Source: Cedecea lapagei (GTDB lineage Bacteria; Pseudomonadota; Gammaproteobacteria; Enterobacterales; Enterobacteriaceae). From it: DNA of 64,000 nt. The stretch is from positions 3,782,001-3,846,000 of the forward strand of contig NZ_LR134201.1 of NCBI RefSeq assembly GCF_900635955.1, read 5' to 3'. This document shows, piece after piece, positions 33,648 through 41,097 of this stretch; positions within the stretch are counted from its first letter, which is position 1, and every line of letters starts with the position of its first letter. Position numbers and translations under genes: made by a program. The notes under the pieces are model-generated. The model worked only from the letters and a program-made list of their open reading frames with translations. It ran no database searches and was not told where the DNA came from.

Positions 33648-34538
33648 ATGCCGCCCCGCCGTTATCATCCTGACCGCCGACGTGAAGAACTGCTCGAGCG
33701 AATTATCCTTGATATTCCCCTGGCCGTAGCGCAGGCGCTGCGTGAAGATCTCGGCGGTAAAATCGATCCAAACAACGACATCACCGCGCAATTATTACCG
33801 CCGGAAAGCACTTCACAGGCGGTGGTTATCACGCGCGAAAACGGCATTTTTTGCGGTAAACGCTGGGTAGAGGAGGTCTTTATTCAGCTCGGTGGAGAGG
33901 TCACGGTCACCTGGCATGTGGAAGACGGCACAGAGGTAACCAGCAACCAGCCGCTGTTTGAGCTCAGTGGCCCTGCCCGCGTCCTGTTAACCGGTGAGCG
34001 AACGGCGCTGAACTTTGTACAGACGCTGTCCGGGGTTGCCAGCGAAGTGCACAGCTACGTCGCGCTGCTTGAAGGAACCAGGACGCAGCTGCTGGATACC
34101 CGTAAAACGCTACCCGGCCTGCGTACCGCGCTGAAATATGCGGTGCTCTGCGGCGGCGGAAGCAACCATCGTCTGGGTTTGTCCGATGCTTTCCTGATTA
34201 AGGAAAACCACATTATCGCCTCCGGCTCCATTCGCCAGGCGGTAGAAAAAGCGTTCTGGATGCACCCGGACGTGCCGGTGGAAGTGGAAGTCGAGTCGCT
34301 TGATGAACTGGATCAGGCGCTGAAGGCCGGAGCTGACATCATCATGCTGGACAACTTCACCGTCGAACAAATGCGCGAGGCCGTAGCGCTCACTCAGGGG
34401 AAAGCGCGTCTTGAAGTCTCAGGCAACGTAACTAAAGAGACGCTGAGAACCTTCGCTGACACCGGGGTGGACTACATCTCCGTTGGCGCCCTGACGAAAC
34501 ACGTGCGCGCGCTCGACCTGTCTATGCGTTTCCGCTGA
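33648..34538 (+). CDS. nadC: Quinolinate phosphoribosyltransferase
   Basis: De novo NAD synthesis: converts quinolinate and PRPP to nicotinate mononucleotide. The 296 residues carry LREDLGG, TGERTALNFVQTLSGVA, LDTRKTLPGLR, HRLGLSDAFLIKENH and EVEVES, all active-site segments of the family. CGGAG with suitable spacing precedes the ATG. It is apparently monocistronic. Confidence 0.97.
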   Translation: MPPRRYHPDRRREELLERIILDIPLAVAQALREDLGGKIDPNNDITAQLLPPESTSQAVVITRENGIFCGKRWVEEVFIQLGGEVTVTWHVEDGTEVTSNQPLFELSGPARVLLTGERTALNFVQTLSGVASEVHSYVALLEGTRTQLLDTRKTLPGLRTALKYAVLCGGGSNHRLGLSDAFLIKENHIIASGSIRQAVEKAFWMHPDVPVEVEVESLDELDQALKAGADIIMLDNFTVEQMREAVALTQGKARLEVSGNVTKETLRTFADTGVDYISVGALTKHVRALDLSMRFR

Positions 34539-34705
34539 AGATCCGAAGTCGCGGGCGCAGTTTTGCGCGCCCGCTTCCATTTATCGTGTTGATAAACCTC
34601 CTCGCGAAAACTAACGCGGAAGCCCTTTCCCAAATTCTGATTTACCCATTCGCTATCGCGTAACTCGTTCAGCAAAGTGTTGCTCTCTGAAAACAGGAGC
34701 AGCAA

Positions 34706-35161
34706 ATGAACAAGCAAAAAGGCTTTACGCTAATCGAGCTCATGGTGGTGATCGGTATCATCGCGATCCTCAGCGCCATCGGCATTCCGGGGTATCAAAA
34801 CTACCTCCGCAAAGCGGCATTGACCGATATGCTGCAAACCTTCCTGCCCTACCGTACCGCCGTCGAGCTCTGCGCAATCGAACGGGGCGGCATCACCGGC
34901 TGCAACGCGGGCAGTAACGGCATCGCAGAAACTCAAACAACGCGCTACATCCGTGCCATGGACGTGTCCAGCGGTATTGTTACCCTGAACGGACAGGATT
35001 CACTAAGCGGGTTGACGGCCATATTCACTCCACAGTGGAGCGATGCCAGCGGCGTTACTGGCTGGACGCGAAATTGCAATGCCGAGAGCGCTTCCCCGCT
35101 GAAACAAGCCTGCGAAAGCGTATTCCGCTTCAACGAAAGCGCACCAGGAGCGGAAGAATGA
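34706..35161 (+). CDS. ppdD: Type IV prepilin PpdD
   Basis: Major type IV pilin precursor. The 151 residues begin with the short leader MNKQKG followed by the class III signal helix FTLIELMVVIGIIAILSAIGIPGYQNY; prepilin peptidase should cut after Gly6, and mature Glu5 is residue 11. The C-terminal half has four cysteines able to form the usual disulfides. A good ribosome binding site (CAGGAGCAGCAA) precedes the ATG. It overlaps hofB by four bases. The remaining pilus genes (pilT, pilM-Q, gspO) are elsewhere. Confidence 0.95.
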   Translation: MNKQKGFTLIELMVVIGIIAILSAIGIPGYQNYLRKAALTDMLQTFLPYRTAVELCAIERGGITGCNAGSNGIAETQTTRYIRAMDVSSGIVTLNGQDSLSGLTAIFTPQWSDASGVTGWTRNCNAESASPLKQACESVFRFNESAPGAEE

Positions 35162-36537
35162 GCGCCAGCGAACAGCTTCACTCCCTCTGCCAGCACTACA
35201 ACGCCGCTCTGATAGAGGAGACGCAGGACGTATTGCGGATTGCGGCTCTGGAGACCCCTGACGAGCAACTGTATGAGGCACTCCACTTTTTCAGTAACAA
35301 ACATATTGATATCGAGCTCTGGCCTGCAGAGAAACTGGAAAAATGGCAAACCCAGGCATCCACGCAACCTTCGGGTCAAGAGTTCGGCAGCTCTGTGGTT
35401 ACGCTATTAAACACCACCCTCGCTTCCGCCGTTCAGCAGCGTGCTTCCGATATCCATTTTGAGCCCTTCGAGAACGCCTGCCGCATTCGGCTTCGCATTG
35501 ATGGCGTTCTCCAGTGCCAGCCGCTTCTTCCCCAGGCGATGATTGCGCCCGTCACCGCAAGGCTCAAAATTCTGGCTAACCTGGATATCGCCGAAAAACG
35601 ACTGCCGCAGGATGGGCAAATGGATTACCTCACGGAAGATGTGAAAGCCTCATTTCGCGTCTCGACGCTGCCCTGCCGCTATGGCGAAAAAGTTGTCTTA
35701 AGGCTTCTCCAGCAGGGCAAACAGAGTATGGACATGCATTCGCTGGGCATGTCGGAAGCCGAAACAGAGCAATTCAGGCAGTCGCTCGAGGCCCCGCAGG
35801 GTTTAATTCTGGTCACCGGGCCTACCGGCAGCGGAAAGACCATTACGCTTTACAGCGCTCTGGCGGCGCTTAACCAGCCGGGCCTTAATGTCTGCAGCGT
35901 GGAAGACCCGATAGAGATCCCTCAGCAAGGGCTCACTCAAACGCAGATAAACCCCAGGGCAGGACTCACCTTTCAAAACGTCCTGCGCGCGTTACTGAGG
36001 CAGGATCCGGACGTGATTATGATCGGTGAGATCAGGGACGGAGAGACGGCAGAAATCGCCATCAAGGCGGCCCAGACGGGGCACCTGGTTTTGTCGACGC
36101 TGCACACCAACTCTACCGTTGAAACGCTCGTCAGGCTGGAGCAGATGGCGATTCCCCGCTGGATGATCGCCTCGGCGGTGAACATCATCGTGGCCCAAAG
36201 GCTGGTGAGAAAGCTTTGCCCCTACTGCAAAAAACGTAGCGAAACGCCCCTCAAATTACCGATCCATCTTTGGGCGTATGAGCTTCCGGACTGGCATGCG
36301 GCAGGGTGCGAAAGGTGTTACGGAGGATATTATGGGCGTACGGCGTTATTCGAGCTTCTGCCTCTGACCACGGCCCTGCGGGCAGCAATCACGGAGGATG
36401 AACCTGCCGCTAAGATTGAAGAGCTGGCCAGAAAACAGGGCATGCGTACCCTGTTCGAAAGCGGCTGCCTCGCCGTCGAACATGGGCATACCTCTCTGGA
36501 AGAGGTTTATCGAGTATTAGGGGTGCCAAATGGCTAA
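35158..36537 (+). CDS. hofB: Type IV pilus assembly ATPase HofB (PilB/GspE family)
   Basis: Secretion ATPase powering pilus extension, 459 residues. Walker A GPTGSGKTI (about 220), Asp box VEDPIE, Walker B DPDVIMIGEIRD and His box TGHLVLSTLHTN are intact, and a tetracysteine zinc motif CPYC ... CERC is in the C-terminal part. The start at 35158 overlaps the ppdD stop (ATGA); the open frame reaching back into ppdD is a shadow. It also overlaps hofC by eight bases, giving a coupled three-gene operon. Confidence 0.95.
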   Translation: MSASEQLHSLCQHYNAALIEETQDVLRIAALETPDEQLYEALHFFSNKHIDIELWPAEKLEKWQTQASTQPSGQEFGSSVVTLLNTTLASAVQQRASDIHFEPFENACRIRLRIDGVLQCQPLLPQAMIAPVTARLKILANLDIAEKRLPQDGQMDYLTEDVKASFRVSTLPCRYGEKVVLRLLQQGKQSMDMHSLGMSEAETEQFRQSLEAPQGLILVTGPTGSGKTITLYSALAALNQPGLNVCSVEDPIEIPQQGLTQTQINPRAGLTFQNVLRALLRQDPDVIMIGEIRDGETAEIAIKAAQTGHLVLSTLHTNSTVETLVRLEQMAIPRWMIASAVNIIVAQRLVRKLCPYCKKRSETPLKLPIHLWAYELPDWHAAGCERCYGGYYGRTALFELLPLTTALRAAITEDEPAAKIEELARKQGMRTLFESGCLAVEHGHTSLEEVYRVLGVPNG

Positions 36538-37735
36538 GCTCCTGCTGTGGCGTTGGGAAGCTATTGACGCCGGGGGCCAGTTGAGAAGCGGCGTAATGCT
36601 TGCCGGTAAACGTTCTCTCCTTGAGGAAGAGCTTTGCAGACAGCGGCTTGAGCTACTCAGTGTTAAAAAAGCCTTTATCGCCGGAAGCACCTGCTGGCAC
36701 ATTCAGCAGAAGATCGCCGTTATCCGGCAGCTTGCAGCGCTGCTTCACGCCGGTATCGCCTTGACGGACGCGCTGTTGCTCATTGCGCGTCAGCATCCCA
36801 AACCCGAATGGTCTGCCTTATTGCAGCATATTGAGCAGCAGGTCTCGCAGGGAATACCCTTTTCTGAAGCGCTGACATCGTGGCCCCATATTTTCCCTCC
36901 GCTGTACATTGCTTTATTGCATACCGGTGAGCTAACCGGCAGGCTCGCCGAATGCTGCCAGCGGCTGGCCGAGCAGCAAGAACAGCAATATCAGCTGACC
37001 AAAAAGGTCATTAAAGCCCTTCGTTATCCGCTGTTTATTTTTCTGGTCACGCTGCTGGTTACCGCAGGCATGGTAGGGTTTGTGCTGCCGGAGTTCGCCA
37101 ATATCTACCGATCGTTTAACGCCCCTTTGCCAGCCATCACCCAGGCCGTTATGAGCCTTTCGGAATGGGCGACGGCCCAGGGAGTTCGGTGGGTTTTAGC
37201 CACGCTACTACTTGTGGCCTTTATCTGGTGGTTTCGCCGCAAAAGTCCTGCTCTTCGGGAAAAAGAGCAATTGCTGCTGCTAAAAATACCGGTCATTTCG
37301 CCATTAAGGCGCGGCCAGCTGCTGAGTCAGATATTTACCGTGCTCACGCTCTCACAGCGTTCCGGCGTTCCCCTGTTGCAGGGACTTGAAGCGGTGGAAA
37401 AAACGTTAATACAGCCCTTTTGGCAGCAACAGATTGCTGAAGTACGCCGTCGGGTTTCCGAGGGCCGCCCCTTCTGGTCCGCGCTGGAGTCTTCGGGACA
37501 TTTTACCCCACTCTGCCAGCAGCTGGTTCGGATCGGTGAAGAGTCCGGTTCGCTGGATATTATGCTGGAACGTTTAGCGCGCTGGCACTATGAGAAAACG
37601 AATGAACTGGCTGAAAACCTTGCCGCTACGCTGGAACCGATCATGATGCTGGTGATTGGGGTCATCATCGGCACGCTGGTGATAGCGATGTATTTGCCCG
37701 TTTTCCAGATGGGGGATGCTATGGGTGGAGGATGA
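36530..37735 (+). CDS. hofC: Type IV pilus inner membrane platform protein HofC (PilC/GspF family)
   Basis: 401-residue integral membrane protein that anchors the assembly ATPase. It contains two T2SSF domains, each with the pattern IRQLAALLHAGIALTDAL and LSQIFTVLTLSQRSGVPLLQGLE, and three membrane segments (for example PLFIFLVTLLVTAGMVGFVLP and the C-terminal MMLVIGVIIGTLVIAMYLPVF). It is the last gene of ppdD-hofB-hofC and converges on guaC. Confidence 0.95.
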   Translation: MAKLLLWRWEAIDAGGQLRSGVMLAGKRSLLEEELCRQRLELLSVKKAFIAGSTCWHIQQKIAVIRQLAALLHAGIALTDALLLIARQHPKPEWSALLQHIEQQVSQGIPFSEALTSWPHIFPPLYIALLHTGELTGRLAECCQRLAEQQEQQYQLTKKVIKALRYPLFIFLVTLLVTAGMVGFVLPEFANIYRSFNAPLPAITQAVMSLSEWATAQGVRWVLATLLLVAFIWWFRRKSPALREKEQLLLLKIPVISPLRRGQLLSQIFTVLTLSQRSGVPLLQGLEAVEKTLIQPFWQQQIAEVRRRVSEGRPFWSALESSGHFTPLCQQLVRIGEESGSLDIMLERLARWHYEKTNELAENLAATLEPIMMLVIGVIIGTLVIAMYLPVFQMGDAMGGG

Positions 37736-37760
37736 CGCAGCTTCCGCTGCGTCATCTTGC
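37733..37760 (+). terminator. Hairpin after hofC
   Basis: TGACGCAGC (starting at the hofC stop codon) pairs with GCTGCGTCA (37746-37754), loop TTCC, followed by TCTTGC, a weak T tract. It lies between convergent hofC and guaC. Confidence 0.55.
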
Positions 37761-37762
37761 TA

Positions 37763-38806
37763 TCAGAGGCTATTGAACACGCGGTTTTCCTGCTCCGCAA
37801 CGCGGATGAAGGTGGTGCGTTTAGTCAGCTCTTTTAGACGGGACGCCCCTACATAGGTGCAGGCTGAACGCAGGCCGCCGAGGATATCGCGGGCGGTATT
37901 TTCAACCGGCCCGCGCAGAGGCAGCTTAACGGTTTTCCCTTCTGCGGCACGGTACTGGGCAACGCCGCCAACGTGACGGGTCATTGCCGACTCTGAGCTC
38001 ATGCCGTAGAACAGCATAAATTTCTCGCCGTCCTGCTCAACAACGGTGCCGCCGCTCTCTTCGTGCCCCGCCAGCATACCGCCCAGCATGACGAAGTCTG
38101 CGCCACCGCCAAAAGCTTTGGCCACGTCGCCAGGTACCGTACAGCCACCGTCACTCACAATCTGGCCGCCAAGCCCGTGCGCCGCGTCGGCGCATTCAAT
38201 CACGGCAGAAAGCTGAGGATAACCAACGCCGGTTTTAACGCGCGTGGTACATACGGAGCCCGGCCCAATGCCGACTTTCACAATATCCGCGCCGGACAGG
38301 ATCAGCTCTTCGCACATCTCACCGGTCACCACGTTACCCGCGCAGATAACCTTGTCAGGCCAGGCTTCACGAGCTTTGCTGACAAACTGCGTGAAGTGCT
38401 CAGAATAGCCGTTTGCAACGTCGATGCAGATAAATTTCAGCGCTGGCGTCAGGGCCAGAATCTGTTTAGTTTTGGCAAAATCCGCATCTGAGGTGCCGGT
38501 TGAAACCATGATATGGCGCAGCAGTTCTTCCGGGATGGCGTTAACAAAGCCACGCCACTCTTCAACGGAATAGTGCTTATGTACCGCGGTCAGAATGTCG
38601 AAGGAGGCCAGCGCTTGGGCCATTGCGAAGGTGCCGACAGTGTCCATGTTCGCCGCGATAATCGGCACACCAGACCACGTAATACCGGAATGCTTGAATG
38701 TGAATTGGCGTTCCAGCTCAACGTCAGAACGGCTTTTGAGGGTGGAACGTTTTGGGCGGATTAAAACGTCTTTAAAACCTAACTTCAAATCTTCTTCAAT
38801 ACGCAT
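37763..38806 (-). CDS. guaC: GMP reductase
   Basis: NADPH-dependent conversion of GMP to IMP in purine interconversion. The 347-residue protein of the IMPDH/GMPR family has the catalytic cysteine in GIGPGSVCTTR (about 186), GGCTVPGDVAKAFGGGADFVMLGG and FYGMSSESAM. The start at 38806 gives MRIEEDLKLGFKDVLIRPKRS; eleven residues of upstream open frame are not conserved. It diverges from coaE, with 273 bases between the starts and AT-rich promoter sequence. Confidence 0.97.
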   Translation of the reverse strand: MRIEEDLKLGFKDVLIRPKRSTLKSRSDVELERQFTFKHSGITWSGVPIIAANMDTVGTFAMAQALASFDILTAVHKHYSVEEWRGFVNAIPEELLRHIMVSTGTSDADFAKTKQILALTPALKFICIDVANGYSEHFTQFVSKAREAWPDKVICAGNVVTGEMCEELILSGADIVKVGIGPGSVCTTRVKTGVGYPQLSAVIECADAAHGLGGQIVSDGGCTVPGDVAKAFGGGADFVMLGGMLAGHEESGGTVVEQDGEKFMLFYGMSSESAMTRHVGGVAQYRAAEGKTVKLPLRGPVENTARDILGGLRSACTYVGASRLKELTKRTTFIRVAEQENRVFNSL

Positions 38807-39053
38807 TGGCAAATCCCTGGGTCGAATGGCGATGAACACAAAAACACGATCGGCGAAACAACGGCCAACCCCAGTGACGCTATCATACGCAGTAATAATG
38901 CCGCCGCAAGACTGCGAAAAACGACTTTTTTACGCTACAATCGATTAAATTTACCCGGTAAACGGTAAAACGCCCGCAGACGGGATTTTCAGTTTTTTAG
39001 CGGGGCCAGCTTTTTCTCAGACACCCCGGAAAATAGTTTTTATCTTATTGATA

Positions 39054-39059
39054 TATAAT
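39054..39059 (+). promoter_or_regulatory. Candidate -10 element for coaE
   Basis: TATAAT within ATATATAATAG, 20 bases before the coaE start. No good -35 is seen at 16-18 bases upstream. Confidence 0.35.
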
Positions 39060-39079
39060 AGCATCAGGATCGATTATCT

Positions 39080-39700
39080 ATGGTTTACACGGTAGCGCTT
39101 ACGGGAGGCATTGGCAGTGGTAAAAGCACCGTAGCCGAAGCCTTTTCCCGCCAGGGTATTGCCGTCATCGATGCGGATGTCATTGCCCGCCAGGTTGTCG
39201 AACCTGGTCAACGTGCGTTAGCTCTCATTTCCCAACATTTTGGTCTAAAGATCCTTCAGGAAGATGGCGCTTTAAACCGGCGAGCGCTGCGAGAAGCGAT
39301 CTTCAGCTCCCCGCAGCAAAAGCAGTGGCTCAATGATCTGCTACATCCCTTAATTCAGCAGCAAACACGTGATGAAATTGCTCGCGCAGCCTCACCTTAC
39401 GTGCTGTGGGTTGTTCCACTGCTGGTAGAAAATAATCTGCAACAAAGAGCTAACCGGGTTTTAGTGGTGGATGTCTCCCCTGAAACTCAGATTACGCGTA
39501 CCATGCTGCGGGACAATGTCTCTCGCGAGCACGCGCAGCAGATCCTGGCCGCTCAGGCGTCCCGGGAGGCTCGTCTCGCCGTTGCAGATGACGTAATTAA
39601 TAATGACGGCAGTCCCCAGGACGTTGTCGTGCATGTTGACCGCCTGCATCGCCAGTACCTGAAACTGGCGGCAAAGGCCGCACAACAGGAAACAGAATAA
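39080..39700 (+). CDS. coaE: Dephospho-CoA kinase
   Basis: Last step of CoA synthesis, phosphorylating the 3'-hydroxyl of dephospho-CoA. The 206 residues contain the P-loop GGIGSGKST (about 9-17), the DADVIARQVVEPG substrate segment and LVVDVSPETQ, typical of the family. The stop overlaps the zapD start (TAATG). It starts the run coaE-zapD-yacG. Confidence 0.97.
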   Translation: MVYTVALTGGIGSGKSTVAEAFSRQGIAVIDADVIARQVVEPGQRALALISQHFGLKILQEDGALNRRALREAIFSSPQQKQWLNDLLHPLIQQQTRDEIARAASPYVLWVVPLLVENNLQQRANRVLVVDVSPETQITRTMLRDNVSREHAQQILAAQASREARLAVADDVINNDGSPQDVVVHVDRLHRQYLKLAAKAAQQETE

Positions 39701-40443
39701 TGAGTACTCAGGTTCTTTTTGAACACCCGCTGAATGAGAAAATGCGCACATGGCTGCGCCTTGAATTTTTGATTCAGCAGCTACAGTCAGCGCTTCCCGT
39801 CAGTGACAGCGCTAAAGCACTGCATTTTTTTCGTAACATCGGTGACTTACTGGATGTGTTTGAACGGGGTGAAATCCGCACTGAAATCCTTAAAGAACTT
39901 GGCAGGCAGCAGCGGAAGCTGTTGAGCTGGTCAGAAGTCCCGGGCGTTGATATGCAGCGCATCGACTCGTTGCGTAGTCAGCTGGAAAGCTGTGGTAGCG
40001 TATTAATGGCCGCGCCGCGTATCGGGCAGGTATTACGCGAGGACCGGCTGATTGCGCTGGTACGTCAGCGTCTCAGTATCCCTGGCGGCTGCTGCAGCTT
40101 TGATTTGCCGACTCTGCATATCTGGCTTTATCTGCCGCAGGAGCAGCGGGATGCTCAGGTCGATTTCTGGCTAAACAGCCTCGAGCCGGTAAAACAGTCG
40201 CTCGATCTGCTGCTGGATATCATCCGCAACTCCGCGCCGTTCCGTAAACAGACCAGCCTCAATGGCTTCTACCAGGACAACGGCGATGATGCCGATCTGC
40301 TGCGCCTGCATCTTAGCCTTGGCGACCAGCTTTATCCGCAAATTTCCGGCCATAAAAGCCGCTTTGCCATTCGATTTATGCCGCTGGACTCGGAACATGG
40401 CCTGGTGCCTGAACGTCTCGATTTCGAACTGGCCTGCTGTTAA
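39700..40443 (+). CDS. zapD: Cell division protein ZapD
   Basis: Z-ring associated protein that bundles FtsZ filaments by binding the FtsZ C-terminal tail. The 247 residues equal E. coli ZapD (formerly YacF). The sequence begins MSTQVLFEHPLNEKMRTWLRLEFLIQQL and is mostly helical, with a beta domain near the C terminus (RFAIRFMPLDSEHG). It overlaps coaE by one base, and yacG follows after nine bases. The FtsZ C-terminal tail it would bind is conserved in this window. Confidence 0.96.
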   Translation: MSTQVLFEHPLNEKMRTWLRLEFLIQQLQSALPVSDSAKALHFFRNIGDLLDVFERGEIRTEILKELGRQQRKLLSWSEVPGVDMQRIDSLRSQLESCGSVLMAAPRIGQVLREDRLIALVRQRLSIPGGCCSFDLPTLHIWLYLPQEQRDAQVDFWLNSLEPVKQSLDLLLDIIRNSAPFRKQTSLNGFYQDNGDDADLLRLHLSLGDQLYPQISGHKSRFAIRFMPLDSEHGLVPERLDFELACC

Positions 40444-40452
40444 GGAAGAAGC

Positions 40453-40650
40453 ATGAGCGAAGCCACCGTTGTAAACTGCCCGGGCTGCGGTAAGCCCGTT
40501 GTCTGGAACGAAACCAGCCCTTATCGACCTTTCTGTAGCAAACGCTGCCAGCTGATAGATCTTGGAGAGTGGGCGGCAGAGGAAAAACGCATTCCGAGCA
40601 GCGGCGACCTTTCTGAGAGCGATGACTGGAGCGAAGAGCAGGAGCGCTAA
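40453..40650 (+). CDS. yacG: DNA gyrase inhibitor YacG
   Basis: Small zinc protein that binds GyrB and inhibits DNA gyrase in E. coli. The 65 residues have four cysteines, CPGC and CSKRC (CX2C-X15-CX3C), and an acidic C-terminal tail (SESDDWSEEQER) of the kind known to contact GyrB. AAGGAAGAAGC precedes the ATG. Its last four bases overlap the convergent mutT stop. Confidence 0.95.
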   Translation: MSEATVVNCPGCGKPVVWNETSPYRPFCSKRCQLIDLGEWAAEEKRIPSSGDLSESDDWSEEQER

Positions 40651-41036
40651 GCCTCCAGCAGCTTTAAGATGACGGGCTCATTAGCCGGCGGGAACTCGTC
40701 GGCGATGAGTTCGCCCTGAGCCACCCAGCGTCCTGGCTGCCCCTCTTTCCCCCACGGCTCACCTTCCCACTGCTCAATCAGATAAAACCACAGCGAGATA
40801 TGGCGGTCCGGGAACTCATATTCCAGGGTTTCAAACAGACGGACGTTCTGCGCCACGATGCCGGTTTCTTCCTGTAGTTCGCGGATCACCGCCTGCTCTG
40901 GAGACTCCCCGGCTTCAATTTTCCCGCCGGGGAATTCCCATTTATTGGCCATGTGCGCATCGGCAGCACGCTGAGTAATAAAGATTTCACCCTGTTGATT
41001 ACGAATAATCCCGACGGCGATTTGCAGTTGCTTCAT
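40647..41036 (-). CDS. mutT: 8-oxo-dGTP diphosphatase MutT
   Basis: Nudix hydrolase that clears oxidised 8-oxo-dGTP and prevents A-T to C-G transversions. The 129-residue sequence has an intact Nudix box (GGKIEAGESPEQAV followed by RELQEETGI). The start at 41036 (MKQLQIAVGII) gives the E. coli length; the ATG at 41051 would add five residues. It lies downstream of secA beyond a terminator. Confidence 0.97.
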   Translation of the reverse strand: MKQLQIAVGIIRNQQGEIFITQRAADAHMANKWEFPGGKIEAGESPEQAVIRELQEETGIVAQNVRLFETLEYEFPDRHISLWFYLIEQWEGEPWGKEGQPGRWVAQGELIADEFPPANEPVILKLLEA

Positions 41037-41055
41037 ATTCTCAAACTCCATGCGT

Positions 41056-41084
41056 AAAAAAGGCGCAGCAAGCTGCGCCTTTTA
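41056..41084 (-). terminator. Terminator between secA and mutT
   Basis: Minus strand: AGGCGCAGC, TT loop, GCTGCGCCT, then six T-rich bases. Read-through would feed mutT. Confidence 0.85.
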
Positions 41085-41097
41085 TGTTTGTCAGACC

